DNA from: Phymorhynchus buccinoides
Taxonomy: Eukaryota; Mollusca; Gastropoda; Neogastropoda; Raphitomidae
NCBI GenBank assembly: GCA_017654935.2
Contig: CM065712.1
Coordinates: forward strand, 27,143,030-27,207,029
Length of the DNA stretch: 64,000 bases
Reading direction: 5' to 3'
The translations under genes and the position numbers were made by a program. This document shows positions 35,604 through 48,330 of the stretch, in pieces; within the stretch, counting starts at the first letter, position 1, and every line of letters begins with the position of its first letter. The notes under the pieces were generated by a model. The model searched no databases and was not told where the DNA came from. It was given only the letters and a program-made list of their open reading frames with translations.

Positions 35604-36034
35604 CTGTTTCATATACATTAGGGAAAGAGGAAAGAAAGAAAGAAAGACAAGAAAGAAAGCATCATTTATGTCAAAAGAGGGTACACTTAAAGGACATTGT
35701 GTAATAGGCAGCGTGTAAAGAGAAACCAAAACATGTGCAAACTGTGGCTATAGAGGCTGTGGCAATCAACAAAGCAGATCTAAAACGTGTTACAAGTCCA
35801 TTTTGTTTAACGAGATTTGCATATTATACAGAAAAAAGAGAGGGGGGGGGGTCAAAGAGAGCCACTGCTTAAGTTTGCTTTCCCCAAATCAGTATTACAC
35901 CTCATGTGAAAGGTTTGTTCAAAGTAATCTATGCTCAATGCATTGTAGAATTGTACAACAATTTTAAAGTATTAATAAATCTTAAAAGCGTTAAACACGA
36001 ACAAGTAGTAAGTACGCTTCTTTTTCTTTTTAAA

Positions 36035-36037
<3 letters not shown>

Positions 36038-36087
<50 letters not shown>
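36038..36087. repeat. (CT)n microsatellite
   Basis: About 25 CT units. Confidence 0.97.
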
Positions 36088-36090
<3 letters not shown>

Positions 36091-36362
36091 TCACACAAGT
36101 ATACATATTTTATAAATTTAAATTAAAAAAATTAAGCCAAAATTAAAAAACCAATACTCCCTGTGCTGTTTCAGTAGTGTGAAGATGCAAGACCCGGCCA
36201 TAATGATAGACAGAAATCAACAGAACAGGCACAGAGAGAGCGTTTCGGCAACATTCAACAGGGAAGCAAGAACAGATGAGTGAGGAACAATGACGAGTAT
36301 CCTAACAACCAAAAGGCCATCTATTCTCGGATGTACATGCAGTAATAAATATTAATGGTACA

Positions 36363-36572
36363 CCAGACCTGCTTACCCCCTACACAAGTCTCGAGTAGTC
36401 TGGATGGCTGAAACGAGTAGCTTTGGTGTGAAATGAGTAGCCCTCTTCATTAAACCGTCAAATAATGTTAACTGAAAATGAGTAATTAGAGCATTATTTT
36501 CAATTTTGAAGAGTAGTAGAGGTCCAAATTGAGTAGAATATTACTCGAAAAGAGTAGAGTAAACAGGTCTGG
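36363..36572. mobile_element. MITE with TACA target-site duplication
   Basis: Termini CCAGACCTGCTTAC and GTAAACAGGTCTGG match at 13 of 14 positions. They are flanked by TACA at 36359-36362 and 36573-36576. The 210-bp interior repeats GAGTAG about seven times on either strand. The superfamily is not assigned. Confidence 0.82.
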
Positions 36573-36737
36573 TACACGAGCACAAGGATACTGACGTAAA
36601 AGATCTTCCAGCAAGGCAGAAATAAAATGTTAAAAACCCCACCCTAGGAGGCAAGCAGGGGAGATAAGAAAGACACGGTATGAAGAGTTGTTCCAGACTT
36701 CTAGACACCGAGAAGACTTGGATGTTTTGGTTGTTAA

Positions 36738-36973
36738 CCCTTTCGCCGCCAGCCATTTTTGAACCAAAATTTCCCATTAAACTTACATGGATAAGAAAAA
36801 AAGAAGTTTCTCCAATATTGGGGATTCCTCTCTGACAATGACATGCTTAAAATAACGCCTATCCAAAATGAAGAAAAGTAGATAATTGGATAACAGACCC
36901 TGGTTTCAAGGCATTTAATGACATGGGTGTTAAATCATTGTGGTGCAAAAATTCGACATCAGCGGTGAAAGGG
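36738..36973 (+). mobile_element. TTAA-type MITE family A, intact
   Basis: CCCTTTCGCCGCCAGCC follows TTAA at 36734-36737 and AGCGGTGAAAGGG precedes TTAA at 36974-36977. It is the most diverged complete copy internally. Confidence 0.88.
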
Positions 36974-37019
36974 TTAAGGCTTTTCTTCAAGTCGTAGAAT
37001 TAGAAGGCTGTGGTGTGAA

Positions 37020-40000
37020 GACAGGTGGGAAATGGCTGCAAGAATTAGGGTGAAGGGCAGAACTGAAGAGGCAAGGCAGAAAAGGCTGTAGCACAGAGCA
37101 TTCGTTCTCTCCCGGGGCAGACCTTAGAACGCTGGGAAGACGGGGGAAGTTTGGCAGTGAAGGTTTTCTTCAAATTGTAGAGGATATGGCAGTGAGACAG
37201 AAGTGGAAGTAGCTACGAGAATGGTGGGGGTGCAGATGGGGCAAGGCAGAAAAGGCACAGTGCACGGACAGACAGACTTAATTCATTCTCTCCCGGGGCT
37301 GACTTTAGAACGCTGGGAAGACGGGGGAAGTTTGACAGTGAAGGTTTTCTTCAAATTGTAGAGGCTATGGCAGTGAGACAGACTTCATTCATTCTCTCCT
37401 CCGGGGCTGACTTTAGAACGCTGGGAAGACGGGGGAAGTTTGGCAGTGACGGTTTTCTTCAAATTATGGAGGCTATGGCAGTGAGACAGATGTGAAAGTA
37501 GCTACGAGAATGGTGGGGGTGCAGATGAGGCAAGGCAGAAAAGGCTGTAGCACAATGCACGGACAGACAGACTTCATTCGTTCTCTCCTGGGGCAGACTT
37601 TTCAATACTGGGAAGTGACGGTTTTCTTCAAATTGTAGAGGCCATGGCGTTGAGACAGATGTGAAAGTAGCTACGAGAATGGTGGGGGTGCAGATGATGC
37701 AAGGCAGAAAAGGCTGTAGCTCAGAGCATTCTTCTCTCCCGGGGCAGACCTTAGAACGCTGGGAAGACGGGGGAAGTTTGGCAGTGAAGGTTTTCTTCAA
37801 ATTGTAGAGGCTATGGCAGCGAGACAGAAGCGGAAGTAGCTATGAGAATGGTGGGGGTGCAGATGGGGCAAGGCAGAAAAGGCTGTAGCAGACCATTCGT
37901 TCTCTCGCGGGGCAGACCTTAGAACGCTGGGAAGACGGGGGAAGTTTGACAGTGAAGGTTTTCTTCAAATTGTAGAGGATATGGCAGTGAGACAGAAGTG
38001 GAAGTAGCTACGAGAATGGTGGGGATGCAGATGAGGCAAGGCAGAAAAGGCACAGTGCACGGACAAACAGACTTAATTCATTCTCACCTCCGGGGCAGAC
38101 TTTAGAACGCTATGAAGACGGGGGAAGTTTGGCAGTGAAGGTTTTCTTCAAATTATGGAGGCTATGGCAGTGAGACAGATGTGAAAGTAGCTACGAGAAT
38201 GGTGGGGGTGCAGATGAGGCAAGGCAGAAAAGGCTGTAGCACAATGCACGGACAGACAGACTTCATTCGTTCTCTCCTGGGGCAGACTTTTCAACAATGG
38301 GAAGTGACGGTTTTCTTCAAATTGTAGAGGCCATGGCGTTGAGACAGATGTGAAAGTAGCTACGAGAATGGTGGGGGTGCAGATGAGGCAAGGCAGAAAA
38401 GGCTGTAGCACAGAGCATTCGTTCTCTCCCGGGGCAGACCTTAGAACGCTGGGAAGACGGGGGAAGTTTGGCAGTGAAGGTTTTCTTCAAATTGTAGAGG
38501 CTATGGCAGCGAGACAGAAGCGGAAGTAGCTATGAGAATGGTGGGGGTGCAGATGGGGCAAGGCAGAAAAGGCTGTAGCAGACCATTCGTTCTCTCGCGG
38601 GGCAGACCTTAGAACGCTGGGAAGACGGGGGAAGTTTGACAGTGAAGGTTTTCTTCAAATTGTAGAGGATATGGCAGTGAGACAGAAGTGGAAGTAGCTA
38701 CGAGAATGGTGGGGATGCAGATGAGGCAAGGCAGAAAAGGCACAGTGCACGGACAAACAGACTTAATTCATTCTCACCTCCGGGGCAGACTTTAGAACGC
38801 TATGAAGACGGGGGAAGTTTGGCAGTGAAGGTTTTCTTCAAATTATGGAGGCTATGGCAGTGAGACAGATGTGAAAGTAGCTACGAGAATGGTGGGGGTG
38901 CAGATGAGGCAAGGCAGAAAAGGCTGTAGCACAATGCACGGACAGACAGACTTCATTCGTTCTCTCCTGGGGCAGACTTTTCAACAATGGGAAGTGACGG
39001 TTTTCTTCAAATTGTAGAGGCCATGGCGTTGAGACAGATGTGAAAGTAGCTACGAGAATGGTGGGGGTGCAGATGAGGCAAGGCAGAAAAGGCTGTAGCA
39101 CAGAGCATTCGTTCTCTCCCGGGGCAGACCTTAGAACGCTGGGAAGACGGGGGAAGTTTGGCAGTGAAGGTTTTCTTCAAATTGTAGAGGATATGGCAGC
39201 GAGACAGAAGTGGAAGTAGCTACGAGAATGGTGGGGGTGCAGATGGGGCAAGGCAGAAAAGGCTGTAGCAGACCATTCGTTCTCTCCCGGGGCAGACCTT
39301 AGAACGCTGGGAAGACGGGGGAAGTTTGACAGTGAAGGTTTTCTTCAAATTGTAGAGGATATGGCAGTGAGACAGAAGTGGAAGTAGCTACGAGAATGGT
39401 GGGGGTGCAGATGAGGCAAGGCAGAAAAGGCACAGTGCACGGACAAACAGACTTAATTCATTCTCACCTCCGGGGCAGACTTTAGAACGCTGGGAAGACG
39501 GGGGAAGTTTGGCAGTGAAGGTTTTCTTCAAATTATGGAGGCTATGGCAGTGAGACAGATGTGAAAGTAGCTACGAGAATGGTGGGGGTGCAGATGAGGC
39601 AAGGCAGAAAAGGCTGTAGCACAATGCACGGACAGACAGACTTCATTCGTTCTCTCCTGGGGCAGACTTTTCAACAATGGGAAGTGACGGTTTTCTTCAA
39701 ATTGTAGAGACCATGGTGTTGAGACAGATGTGAAAGTAGCTACGAGAATGGTGGGGGTGCAGATGAGGCAAGGCAGAAAAGGCTGTAGCACAGAGCATTC
39801 GTTCTCTCCCGGGGCAGACCTTAGAACGCTGGGAAGACGGGGGAAGTTTGGCAGGGAAGGTTTTCTTCAAATTGTAGAGGATATGGCAGTGAGACAGAAG
39901 TGGAAGTAGCTACGAGAATGGTGGGGGTGCAGATGAGGCAAGGCAGAAAAGGCACAGTGCACGGACAAACAGACTTAATTCATTCTCACCTCCGGGGCAG

Positions 40001-40598
40001 ACTTTAGAACGCTGGGAAGACGGGGGAAGTTTGGCAGTGAAGGTTTTCTTCAAATTATGGAGGCTATGGCAGTGAGACAGATGTGAAAGTAGCTACGAGA
40101 ATGGTGGGGGTGCAGATGAGGCAAGGCAGAAAAGGCTGTAGCACAATGCACGGACAGACAGACTTCATTCGTTCTCTCCTGGGGCAGACTTTTCAACAAT
40201 GGGAAGTGACGGTTTTCTTCAAAATGTAGAGGCCATGGCGTTGAGACAGATGTGAAAGTAGCTACGAGAATGGTGGGAGTGCAGATGAGGCAAGGCAGAA
40301 AAGGCTGTAGCACAGTGCACGGACAGACAGACTTAATTCATTCTCTCCTCCGGGGCAGACCTTAGAACGCTGGGAAGATGGGGAAGTTTGGCAGTGAAGG
40401 AGTCTTCAAATAGGACAGGCTATGGCAGCGAGACAGATGAGATGTGAAGTAGGTGCGAAAATGGTGGGGGTGCGGAAGAGGCAAGGCAGCGAAAGGCTGT
40501 GGTGCAGTGCACGGCCAGACTTCATTCTCTCTGGGGCGGACTTGTTCTTTTCACGGTTTGTCATTTCCAGTGGGTGTCGAGGAGATCAAGAACCTGTG
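37020..40598 (-). repeat. About 172-bp satellite-like array with 690-bp higher-order repeat
   Basis: Monomers of about 168-183 bp carry GGCAAGGCAGAAAAGGC and GAAGACGGGGGAAGTTTGGC. Four-monomer blocks repeat at exactly 690 bp: the same position recurs at 38148, 38838 and 39528. The next step is 522 bp (one monomer lost). On the minus strand CTTTTCTGCCTTGCCTCATC resembles the core of the 175-bp units at 16-17 kb. The array is entered on the minus strand by the acceptor at 40599. Repeated 87-codon frames are by-products of the repeat. Confidence 0.93.
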
Positions 40599-40604
40599 CT
40601 GAAA

Positions 40605-40645
<41 letters not shown>
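40599..40645 (-). other. Splice-acceptor-like site fed by a (CT)n tract
   Basis: On the minus strand a (CT)n run of about 17 units (plus 40612-40645) leads directly into GCATTTTCAG. The microsatellite itself would be the polypyrimidine tract. Confidence 0.55.
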
Positions 40646-40648
<3 letters not shown>

Positions 40649-40689
40649 TGCGCATCCAATTGCATGCTTGCGAGTGGGTGAGAAATTTA

Positions 40690-41100
40690 AGGCTAATGTT
40701 TGCTATAAAAAGACATCTAAAACATGCAATTCCAATACCCCCACCCCACCTTCAATTAAACGTTGGCAAGTCAAATCTCAACCAAGGAAGGTTTTAATTT
40801 ACATGAAAAAAATAAATGGAAAAAAACTTGTACCCACATCAAAATCTGAACCCATTTTGCATATCCATTTCTGATCATTTCTTCCTAAATACGTTATTTT
40901 AATCTTCAAAGATGCAAAATCGATAACTCCTTTTTTGGACAAATTGATTTCTGATCTCTCAAGATTCAAATTAAAAATCAACAATTCCTTTTATAAACTA
41001 AATCAGTTTCTGATTTATCTAGATGCAAATTAAAAATCTACAAGCAAGAAGATTTAAAACTTTGTGAAGCTAAAATAATAATAATCTACAAAAAAACCTA
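40690..41100. other. AT-rich spacer, no recognised feature
   Basis: Intron-like; nothing else seen. Confidence 0.45.
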
Positions 41101-41149
41101 AAACCTGCCTAGCAGCAAACATCTATTTTCTTCACTTTCCCAAAACTAC

Positions 41150-41600
41150 CAGTAAATCTAAAAACCCTGCATACTCCCTGTAATACGCAGACAGACGACA
41201 CAGGCAGGACAGACGAGGTGAATGAACGAAGGCCGACTATGCTACAGGACAGGACGCGTGAAGATGGGACAGACAGACAGACAGCAGCATCGGCGAAAGA
41301 TGGGAGGTGTAGGGACCCTGAGGACGTGACCTGAACATGACGTTTTCTTTCCCACCGCGACCATAAATGTCGGCTAAAGCGGGTTAACCCATTCCTTCCC
41401 ATTAACAGGGATCTCCGTACACTCTCTCTGCGGTGTGTAGACAGACGAGGGAAACCAACTGAACAATAGAGGAGACGAACAGACGGACACGCACACAGGC
41501 AGACTGCATGAAGACAAGGCGGAGAGGAAGAAGTGGGATGACAGGAGGGACGAAAGGTGTAGGGGTGGCCCAAACGATGACAAAAACATGGCGGCTTTTT
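41150..41600 (-). repeat. Two diverged copies of a module-like segment
   Basis: The minus strand has CTACACCTCCCATCTTTCGC in one half and CTACACCTTTCGTCCCTCC in the other, each followed by Cys/Pro/Ser-rich open frames. Acceptor-like CTGTCTGCGTATTACAG and GGCCTTAGTCTATTACAG flank them. The alignment is weak. Confidence 0.4.
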
Positions 41601-41686
41601 TTTCTGGTAGATAGTGGTCTGTAATAGACTAAGGCCCTCACTGATCTAACAGGACTTGAGGAATTTGGCGGGACCCTTGGTAACTT

Positions 41687-41812
41687 GGGCGACTGGCGTA
41701 GTGGATAAATTATGGGCGACTGGCGTAGTGGATAAATTATTGGCGACTGGCGTAGTGGATAAATTATGGGCGACTGGCGTAGTGGATAAATTATGGGCGA
41801 CTGTAGTCATAA
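41687..41812. repeat. 27-bp tandem repeat, about 4.7 copies
   Basis: GGGCGACTGGCGTAGTGGAT plus AAATTAT repeats from 41687, 41714, 41741 and onward. Confidence 0.95.
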
Positions 41813-42470
41813 ATGGATGACTGTGATGGGAATTAGTTGTTTGGTGACAGTAGCAGTAGTACTAAGTAGTATTAGAAGTAGTCGTCGGATGTTGTGAAGC
41901 AGTTCCGGCCAGCGTTTGGGGCTCTATTGTAAGGGATGGACATGGGGCTCAGGATCACACACACACCAACAGGCGGGGTTTGTTCGATTCTTGCGTCCAG
42001 ACACGCTCACTCATTCTCTCTGAACTGGGCGTGCCAATGAGGATCTGTTTTCAACAAGCAAGAGAAACAAATGTTTGCCAGCATTTTTTGAGAAAAGGTA
42101 TGCGCCAGCATTTATGCCATTAAAAGCACACACACAATCATATTTAAAAGCTTTAATTAGGAAAAGGTAAACAGAATTTAAGCAGCTAAAGCATGTTTAG
42201 GTTATGCCCAAAAAAATTAAACTTTAAATAAAAATAATGACTGATATTGGTATGTTTGCTTTGTAATTTTAGTTTTAAAAGATTCATTTAGACTTGCATT
42301 GTTTGCATCCATTCCACTAAAAAAAAAAAAATGTTTTTTGGTGTACCAAAATTGCATGAAGTTTATATGCAACAGATGTGCTACTCTCGCAAAGCTCAGT
42401 TGAATTGAGAAAATTTCTTGGCAAATTAATGATTCTTAAAAAGAATAACAAATGAATGAATCAATCAAAT
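41813..42470. other. No confidently recognised feature
   Basis: A weak acceptor-like motif (minus strand, near 42,050) was not strong enough to call. The rest is AT-rich. Confidence 0.4.
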
Positions 42471-42960
42471 AAATATATAACAAATAATAAAACAAATAAG
42501 CAAGCTTGATAGTAATAAAAGATTGAAACATAGTAAGTAAATAATGATATCAATAAAAAAAAAGATTGAAACATAAGTAAATAAATAATATTAATAAAAG
42601 GTTGAAACAGTAAAAAAAAAATGATATTAACAAAAGAATGAAACATAGTAAGTAAATAATGATATTAAAAAAAAGGTTAAAACAGTAAATAAATAATGAT
42701 ACTAATAAAAGAAGGTTGAATTATGGTAAGTAAATAAATAAATAATGATAATAATAAAAGGCTGAAACATAGTAAAAATAATATTAATAAAATTAAAATA
42801 AGATTGAAACATGATATTAATAAGATAAGATTGAAACATAAATAAATAATGATATTAATAAAAGATTGAAACATAGTAAACCTAATAAGTAAATAAATAA
42901 TATTAATAAAATACTGAAACAGTAACTAAATTAATAATGTTAAGAATAACCATATAATAA
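42470..42960. repeat. Degenerate AT-rich tandem repeat
   Basis: AAATAATGATATTAATAAAAG and GATTGAAACATAGTAAGTAA alternate irregularly at about a 40-bp period. Confidence 0.85.
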
Positions 42961-43306
42961 AAGAAAACAATTACCATTTCAGAACATGATCGTACATTAA
43001 TAAGAGGTTAAGATGAAGATTAAAATTATATCCCTGTCGACAACTGAGGCCATGTCAGGGCTGTCACCACGTTAAATCTTACCACACGTTAATAAACAAA
43101 CAGATACTGTGTACTCCCTGCTTATGCCAAAACCGTAATGAGAAGCATAATCCAGTGACATCAGCATGGGGCAAGGTCAGGCCAAAGGACAGGAGGTCAT
43201 AGGTCAGGTCGCTCGGGAAGCCAGTCACCGTCGGGGCCAACTAGTAGCAGCGGTCAGGCAAGATCGCGACGAGAAAGAAGAGCGGGTAACGGGAGGTAGA
43301 CAGGAT

Positions 43307-44860
43307 GCCAAGGTAGTCGATAGTAGCAGGAACAGCCGTCAAGGTCCCATCTTTGTTCGTAGTCATAGTCAGCAACTCGTGTAGAGGGGTGTGTGGGCAA
43401 CAGCCAAGGTAGTCAACAGTAACAGGAACAGCCGTCAAGGTCCGATTTTAGTTCGTAGTCATAGTCAGCAACTCGTGTAGAAGGGGGCGTGGGGCAACAG
43501 CCAAGGTAGTCAATAGTAACAGGAACAGCCGTCAAGGTCCGATCTTAGTTCGTAGTCATAGTCAGCAACTCGTGTAGGGGGGGGGGGGGGGGGGGGGGGA
43601 GAGGGCAACAGCCAAGGTAGTCAACAGCAACAGGATCAGCAGTCAAGATCCCAGCTTAGTTGTGGCAGTCGCCGTCAGGCCAAGAGAGAAGAACGTCCGA
43701 TCTTAGTAATAGTTCATAGTCGTAGTCAGGCAACCCGTGTAGCGGGGGGAGGGGGCACGGGCAACAGCCAAGGTAGTTGATAGTAACAGGAACAACAGTC
43801 AAGATCCCAGCTTAGTGGTGGCAGACGTCGTCAGGTCAAAGAGACAAGCACAGGCAACAGTAGAGATAGATGCCAAGGTAGTCGATAGTAACAGGAACAG
43901 AGGTCACGGTCCCAGCTTGGTTGTGGCAGTCCTCATCAGGTCAAAGAGAATAACAGGCAACAGTAGGCAATAGAGATACATATGTCAAGCTAGTCGACAG
44001 CAACAGGAACAGAGGTCACGGTCCCAGCTAAGCTGTGGCAGTCAACATCAGGTCAAAGAGAGAAGAACAGGCAACAGTAGGCAGTAGAGATGCCAAGGTA
44101 GTCGATGGTAACAGAAAAGAAGTCTAGGTCCCAGCCAAGGAGTGGTACAAAGTCGTAGTACTTAGTACTTAGTAGCGATCAGCCAAGTCGTCGCAGCAGT
44201 CACTCGCTCAAACCATCGCATAGAGAGAGAAAGAGCAGGAACAGTAGGGGTAGTACAGATGCCAAGGTAGTCGATAGTAACAGGAACAGCCGTCACGGTC
44301 CCCAGCTAAGTCATAGCGGTCGAGGTTGAGGTTGGGTCAGGAGAGAACAACGGCAACAGTAGGCAGTAGATAGATGTAGGCCAACGTAGTCAATAGCAAT
44401 AGGAACAGCTCAGTCAACGTCCCAGCTTAGTTGCAGTAAGGTCATTCAGTTGAAAGGAACAGGCAACTGGGGATATATTAGGAATGCCAAGGTAGTTAAA
44501 GGCAACAGGAACAGCAGTCACAGTCCCGGGTAAGAAGCAGTCACTAAGGACAAGGTCAATGGAGTAGACAGAAAAGAGCAGGAGCGACGGGCAGAACTGG
44601 AACCTTTTGGGCCGAGCTAAGTAGTAGCAGTTACTGAGGCAATTGCCTCTCGAGAGAGAGAGGACAGAAATAGTAGTAGATATTACATGGATGCCAAGGT
44701 GGTCCATAGTAACAGGAACACAGCAGTTAAGGTCAAAGCTAAGTAGTAGTAACAGCAGTCAGGCAGATGGTGTGGCAAAGAAGCAGGGAACGGTACGTTG
44801 CAAGGATGCCAAAGGTGGTCGATAGTGACAGGAGAGCAGTCGCGGTCCACGAGAGAGGAA
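43307..44860. repeat. Degenerate 90-170-bp tandem repeat
   Basis: GCCAAGGTAGTCGATAGTAA followed by CAGGAACAGCCGTCAAGGTC recurs at about 43307, 43403, 43500, 43612, 43768, 43872, 44092 and 44261, then in more decayed form to 44808. The first three units are close copies. A G24 run lies at 43577-43600. Confidence 0.9.
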
Positions 44861-44866
44861 CGTTAA

Positions 44867-45305
44867 TTAAACACGTGTTGATGGAGTCAAGTCAAAACAG
44901 GGCCAGTTGTTTGCGTGAGAGACAATCTTGTGGAAAGTGTTGCCGACAAGACTTGGGGAAATAGGATGGTGATGATGATGTTGCTGTGATGATGTTGCTG
45001 TTGGGGTGGGGGGTATTATTGTAGTATTGCGACAGTGGTGTTCGGAGATGGTGGTGGGTGTGATGTTGCACTCGTTGTGGGGGTAGTGTTGTGTGCGACG
45101 TGGCTGTTGCTGATATGGTGGTGTGACCGTTTGTCGTGTAGACTTGGGGACGAGACGCCCCTGGTGGTGATTGCGACGCTGTTGTTGCTGTGGTGACATG
45201 GCAGTTGTTGACGACACTATGACATGGGCTATGTATCATATATGGGCGATGTAGTAAGAGAAACATGACAGGGAGGTCGCTAGGTCTGAGGAGTGGCAGA
45301 TGCAT
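44867..45305 (-). other. Low-complexity open region, two overlapping frames
   Basis: Two minus-strand frames of 116 and 137 codons overlap. One is Gln/His/Pro/Thr-rich with short QQQQ and HHHHH runs. An acceptor-like ATCTGCCACTCCTCAG stands just upstream at 45,296. CAN-type triplet sequence keeps both frames open, so chance is likely. No domain recognised. Confidence 0.3.
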
Positions 45306-45309
45306 TCAA

Positions 45310-45965
45310 AAGGATGTAATCCAAAGGATAAATAATGATAATCATGAGATAGTGACTCACAAAACCAGAATGGCCATTAATTAAGTGGTGAAAAAAACAA
45401 AAAAACATTTACCAGTAAATAACTAATTTCACACAACAACAAAAAAGAATTCAGATAAGAGGGTAGAACAAATCTCTACATCATTCATCAAGGAGTTGCA
45501 ATACTGTACATAATATTCAGTTTTCACGGTACATCCCAATATGTTTCAAAACTAACCAAACCATCCAGAACAGAGTAAACCTTACTTGGGGTTTTGCAGG
45601 ACATGTTTATTAGTGTGGTTCTTTTTCGTCATGCCATTTTAACAACTTTGAATCAATCATCCCTCCATGAGAAAAGACAGGGCATTGTGTCTCCAATAAA
45701 CCACCACTCACACACGTCGTTTCATTCTCTCCCAAAGATTGCATTAAGGAGTATGAGATACATACCATAACCCATTACTAGCAGTACTTAATTAACAAGA
45801 GACAAACGAGTCCCACAAGCAACTCAACAGCACTAAAGATACAAAGGAAAAAGAAAAACAAATTATAAGTCACTACCAAGGAACTGTTCAGTGTCAACTA
45901 CTGATACAGAACCAAGCAAAATGAACACGCAAGTTCAAAGCGATTAATGTACCAGAAGAAAAACA
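45310..45965. other. No recognised feature
   Basis: AT-rich sequence without a supported gene or element. Confidence 0.45.
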
Positions 45966-45966
45966 A

Positions 45967-46217
45967 AACCATGACAGTGCATGACCAGTACGGATGTTTG
46001 TCAACAGCAAAAAAAAAGTTACTTAAATACAGAGTAACCCAGTGGAAAGATAATATGACCAACTTGTGGTTAAAATCTACCTTCATGTCAAAAAACCATG
46101 ATAGTGCATGACCAGTACGGATGTTTGTCAACAGCAGAAAAAAAGTTACTTAAATACAGAGTAACCCAGTGGAAAGATAATATGACCAACTTGTGGTTAA
46201 AATCTACCTTCATGTAT
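45967..46217. repeat. 127-bp tandem duplication
   Basis: Two near-identical copies containing GTGCATGACCAGTACGGATG at 45977 and 46104. Confidence 0.95.
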
Positions 46218-46504
46218 GTGCGCTTCTTCAATTTCAACAACAAAAATCATCAAAATGACCCCAAAATAAGGAGCAGGAGTGTATCTTGATTTTTGTGCAT
46301 GCATTTTTGCTTAGGTTTTGTGCTTTTCTTCAACATTTTCCCCCAGCAAAATTGACCCCCAAAAGTATGCCTCGATTTTTCTTGCAATTTAAGCAGTTAA
46401 GTACCCACCCAGTAAAACACTTTTCAGTACAAAATATTTCATTTTTTTTAAAGCACCATTTCTTCAACCAAGGAGTCAACACAATCCGCCTACGCTAAAG
46501 CTAA

Positions 46505-46792
46505 GCTAAGTGGAGGGTGGAGAGAGAGAGAGGGGGGGGGGGCGGTGGTTTGTGTTCTTCCTATTCTAATCACGATCGGCAAACTGCATTCCGCCAGATT
46601 TGCCACACAGTCGGCACGCACCGTTCAGTCGCCGTCTCATTCGGAAGCCACGTCTTTCTTTCGCCATTCGACACGCACCTAAGCTAACCCTACGCAACCC
46701 GCTTCCATCACCACAAATTAAAACTTTGATCTTTCCCTTGTACATAGTGACCACTTGCTTAACTCTTGTTTCTGTATTGATCCGGGTTGTTT
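46505..46792 (-). other. Exon-like segment, left member of a duplicated pair
   Basis: The minus-strand acceptor TTTGTTTTGCGCTGCAG ends at 46793. A possible donor TTAG|GTGCGTG begins at 46678. An 87-codon frame with Arg/Lys-rich sequence and Cys pairs runs through it. In the paired copy at 48.5 kb a one-base indel breaks that frame, so coding is doubtful. Confidence 0.45.
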
Positions 46793-46839
46793 CTGCAGCG
46801 CAAAACAAAAAAATAACGTTACTGTTCAAGTCACACTAA

Positions 46840-47220
46840 ATGATTATTGAGAAGGGATAATTCAAGGTGAAATAAACGAGTTCAACGAACAATTATACTT
46901 GAAAAGAGATCAGTGAGTATAAAGCCAATAAAGTTCTTTGTTTAGTAAAAGCATGGACAGATGGCATATACCGGTAAATCCAAGTTAAAACCAATTATTT
47001 AATTATTATTAAAACCAAACAGACAAATATGTATTAAATTTAAAACCAAAAAGTTAGTATCGCTCATGATGAATATTCACCTCAAAATTTTTAATCTTCT
47101 TCAACAAAGTTTTCACACAAAAAAACATGTAAAATTAGATTGACTTTTCGTGCATGTACCAGTAAGTAAAAACAGTTTTCCCAGCAAAACAGTCCCACAG
47201 TTTACAGTGTACCTTAACTT
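46840..47220. other. AT-rich spacer, no recognised feature
   Basis: Nothing else seen. Confidence 0.4.
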
Positions 47221-48330
47221 TTGAGTACTACATGTGTTTCTTCAAGCAACGCTTCAATACAATCATCCTCAACTTTGAGTACGTTACTACATGTGTTTCT
47301 TCAAGCAACGCTTCAATACAATCATCCTCAACTTCTGAGTACTACTACACATGTTTCTTCAAGCAACGCTTCAAAACAATCATCCTCAACTTTTGAGTAC
47401 TACTACACATGTTTCTTCAAGCAACGCTTCAAAACAATCATCCTCAACTTTCGAGTATGTTACAACACTTCAAAACAATCATCCTCAACTTCTGAGTACG
47501 TTACTACATGTGTTTCTTCAAGCAACGCTTCAAAACAATCATCCTCAACTTTTGAGTACTACATGCGTTTCTTCAAGCAACGCTTCAATACAATCATCCT
47601 CAACTTTTGAGTACTACATGTGTTTCTTCAAGCAACGCTTCAATACAATCATCCTCAACTTTTGAGTACTACATGTGTTTCTTCAAGCAACGCTTCAATA
47701 CAATCATCCTCAACTTTTGAGTACTACGTGTGTTTCTTCAAGCAACGCTTCAATACAATCATCCTCAACTTTTGAGTACTACATGTGTTTCTTCAAGCAA
47801 CGCTTCAATACAATCATCCTCAACTTCTGAGTACTACTACATGTGTTTCTTCAAGCAACGCTTCAATACAATCATCCTCAACTTTTGAGTACTACTACAC
47901 ATGTTTCTTCAAGCAACGCTTCAAAACAATCATCCTCAACTTTCGAGTACTACATGTGTTTCTTCAAGCAACGCTTCAAAACAATCATCCTCAACTTCTG
48001 AGTACGTTACTACATGTGTTTCTTCAAGCAACGCTTCAAAACAATCATCCTCAACTTCTGAGTACGTTACTACATGTGTTTCTTCAAGCAACGCTTCAAA
48101 ACAATCATCCTCAACTTCTGAGTACGTTACTACTGCGTTTCTTCAAGCAACGCTTCAAAACAATCATCCTCAACTTTTGAGTACTACATGCGTTTCTTCA
48201 AGCAACGCTTCAATACAATCATCCTCAATTTTTGAGTACTACATGTGTTTCTTCAAGCAACGCTTCAATACAATCATCCTCAACTTTTGAGTACTACATG
48301 TGTTTCTTCAAGCAATGTCTCAACACAATA
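47221..48330. repeat. About 55-bp minisatellite, about 20 copies
   Basis: The unit is GTGTTTCTTCAAGCAACGCT, TCAATACAATCATCCTCAAC and TTTTGAGTACTACAT. Period variants come from an extra TAC or GTTAC at the junction. Two internal variants (CAATACA and CAAAACA) are clustered, which reflects block duplications. Confidence 0.96.

Noticed and set aside
41990..42060. A splice acceptor near 42,050
   Set aside because: The polypyrimidine tract is weak (GTTGAAAACAG) and there is no related module downstream.
44867..45305. A Gln/His-rich protein-coding exon
   Set aside because: Two frames are open at once over triplet-like low-complexity sequence, and no conserved domain adjoins.
46566..46829. An 87-codon Arg/Cys-rich gene
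   Set aside because: The duplicated copy at 48.5 kb breaks the frame by one base while nucleotides stay similar, which suggests no selection for protein.
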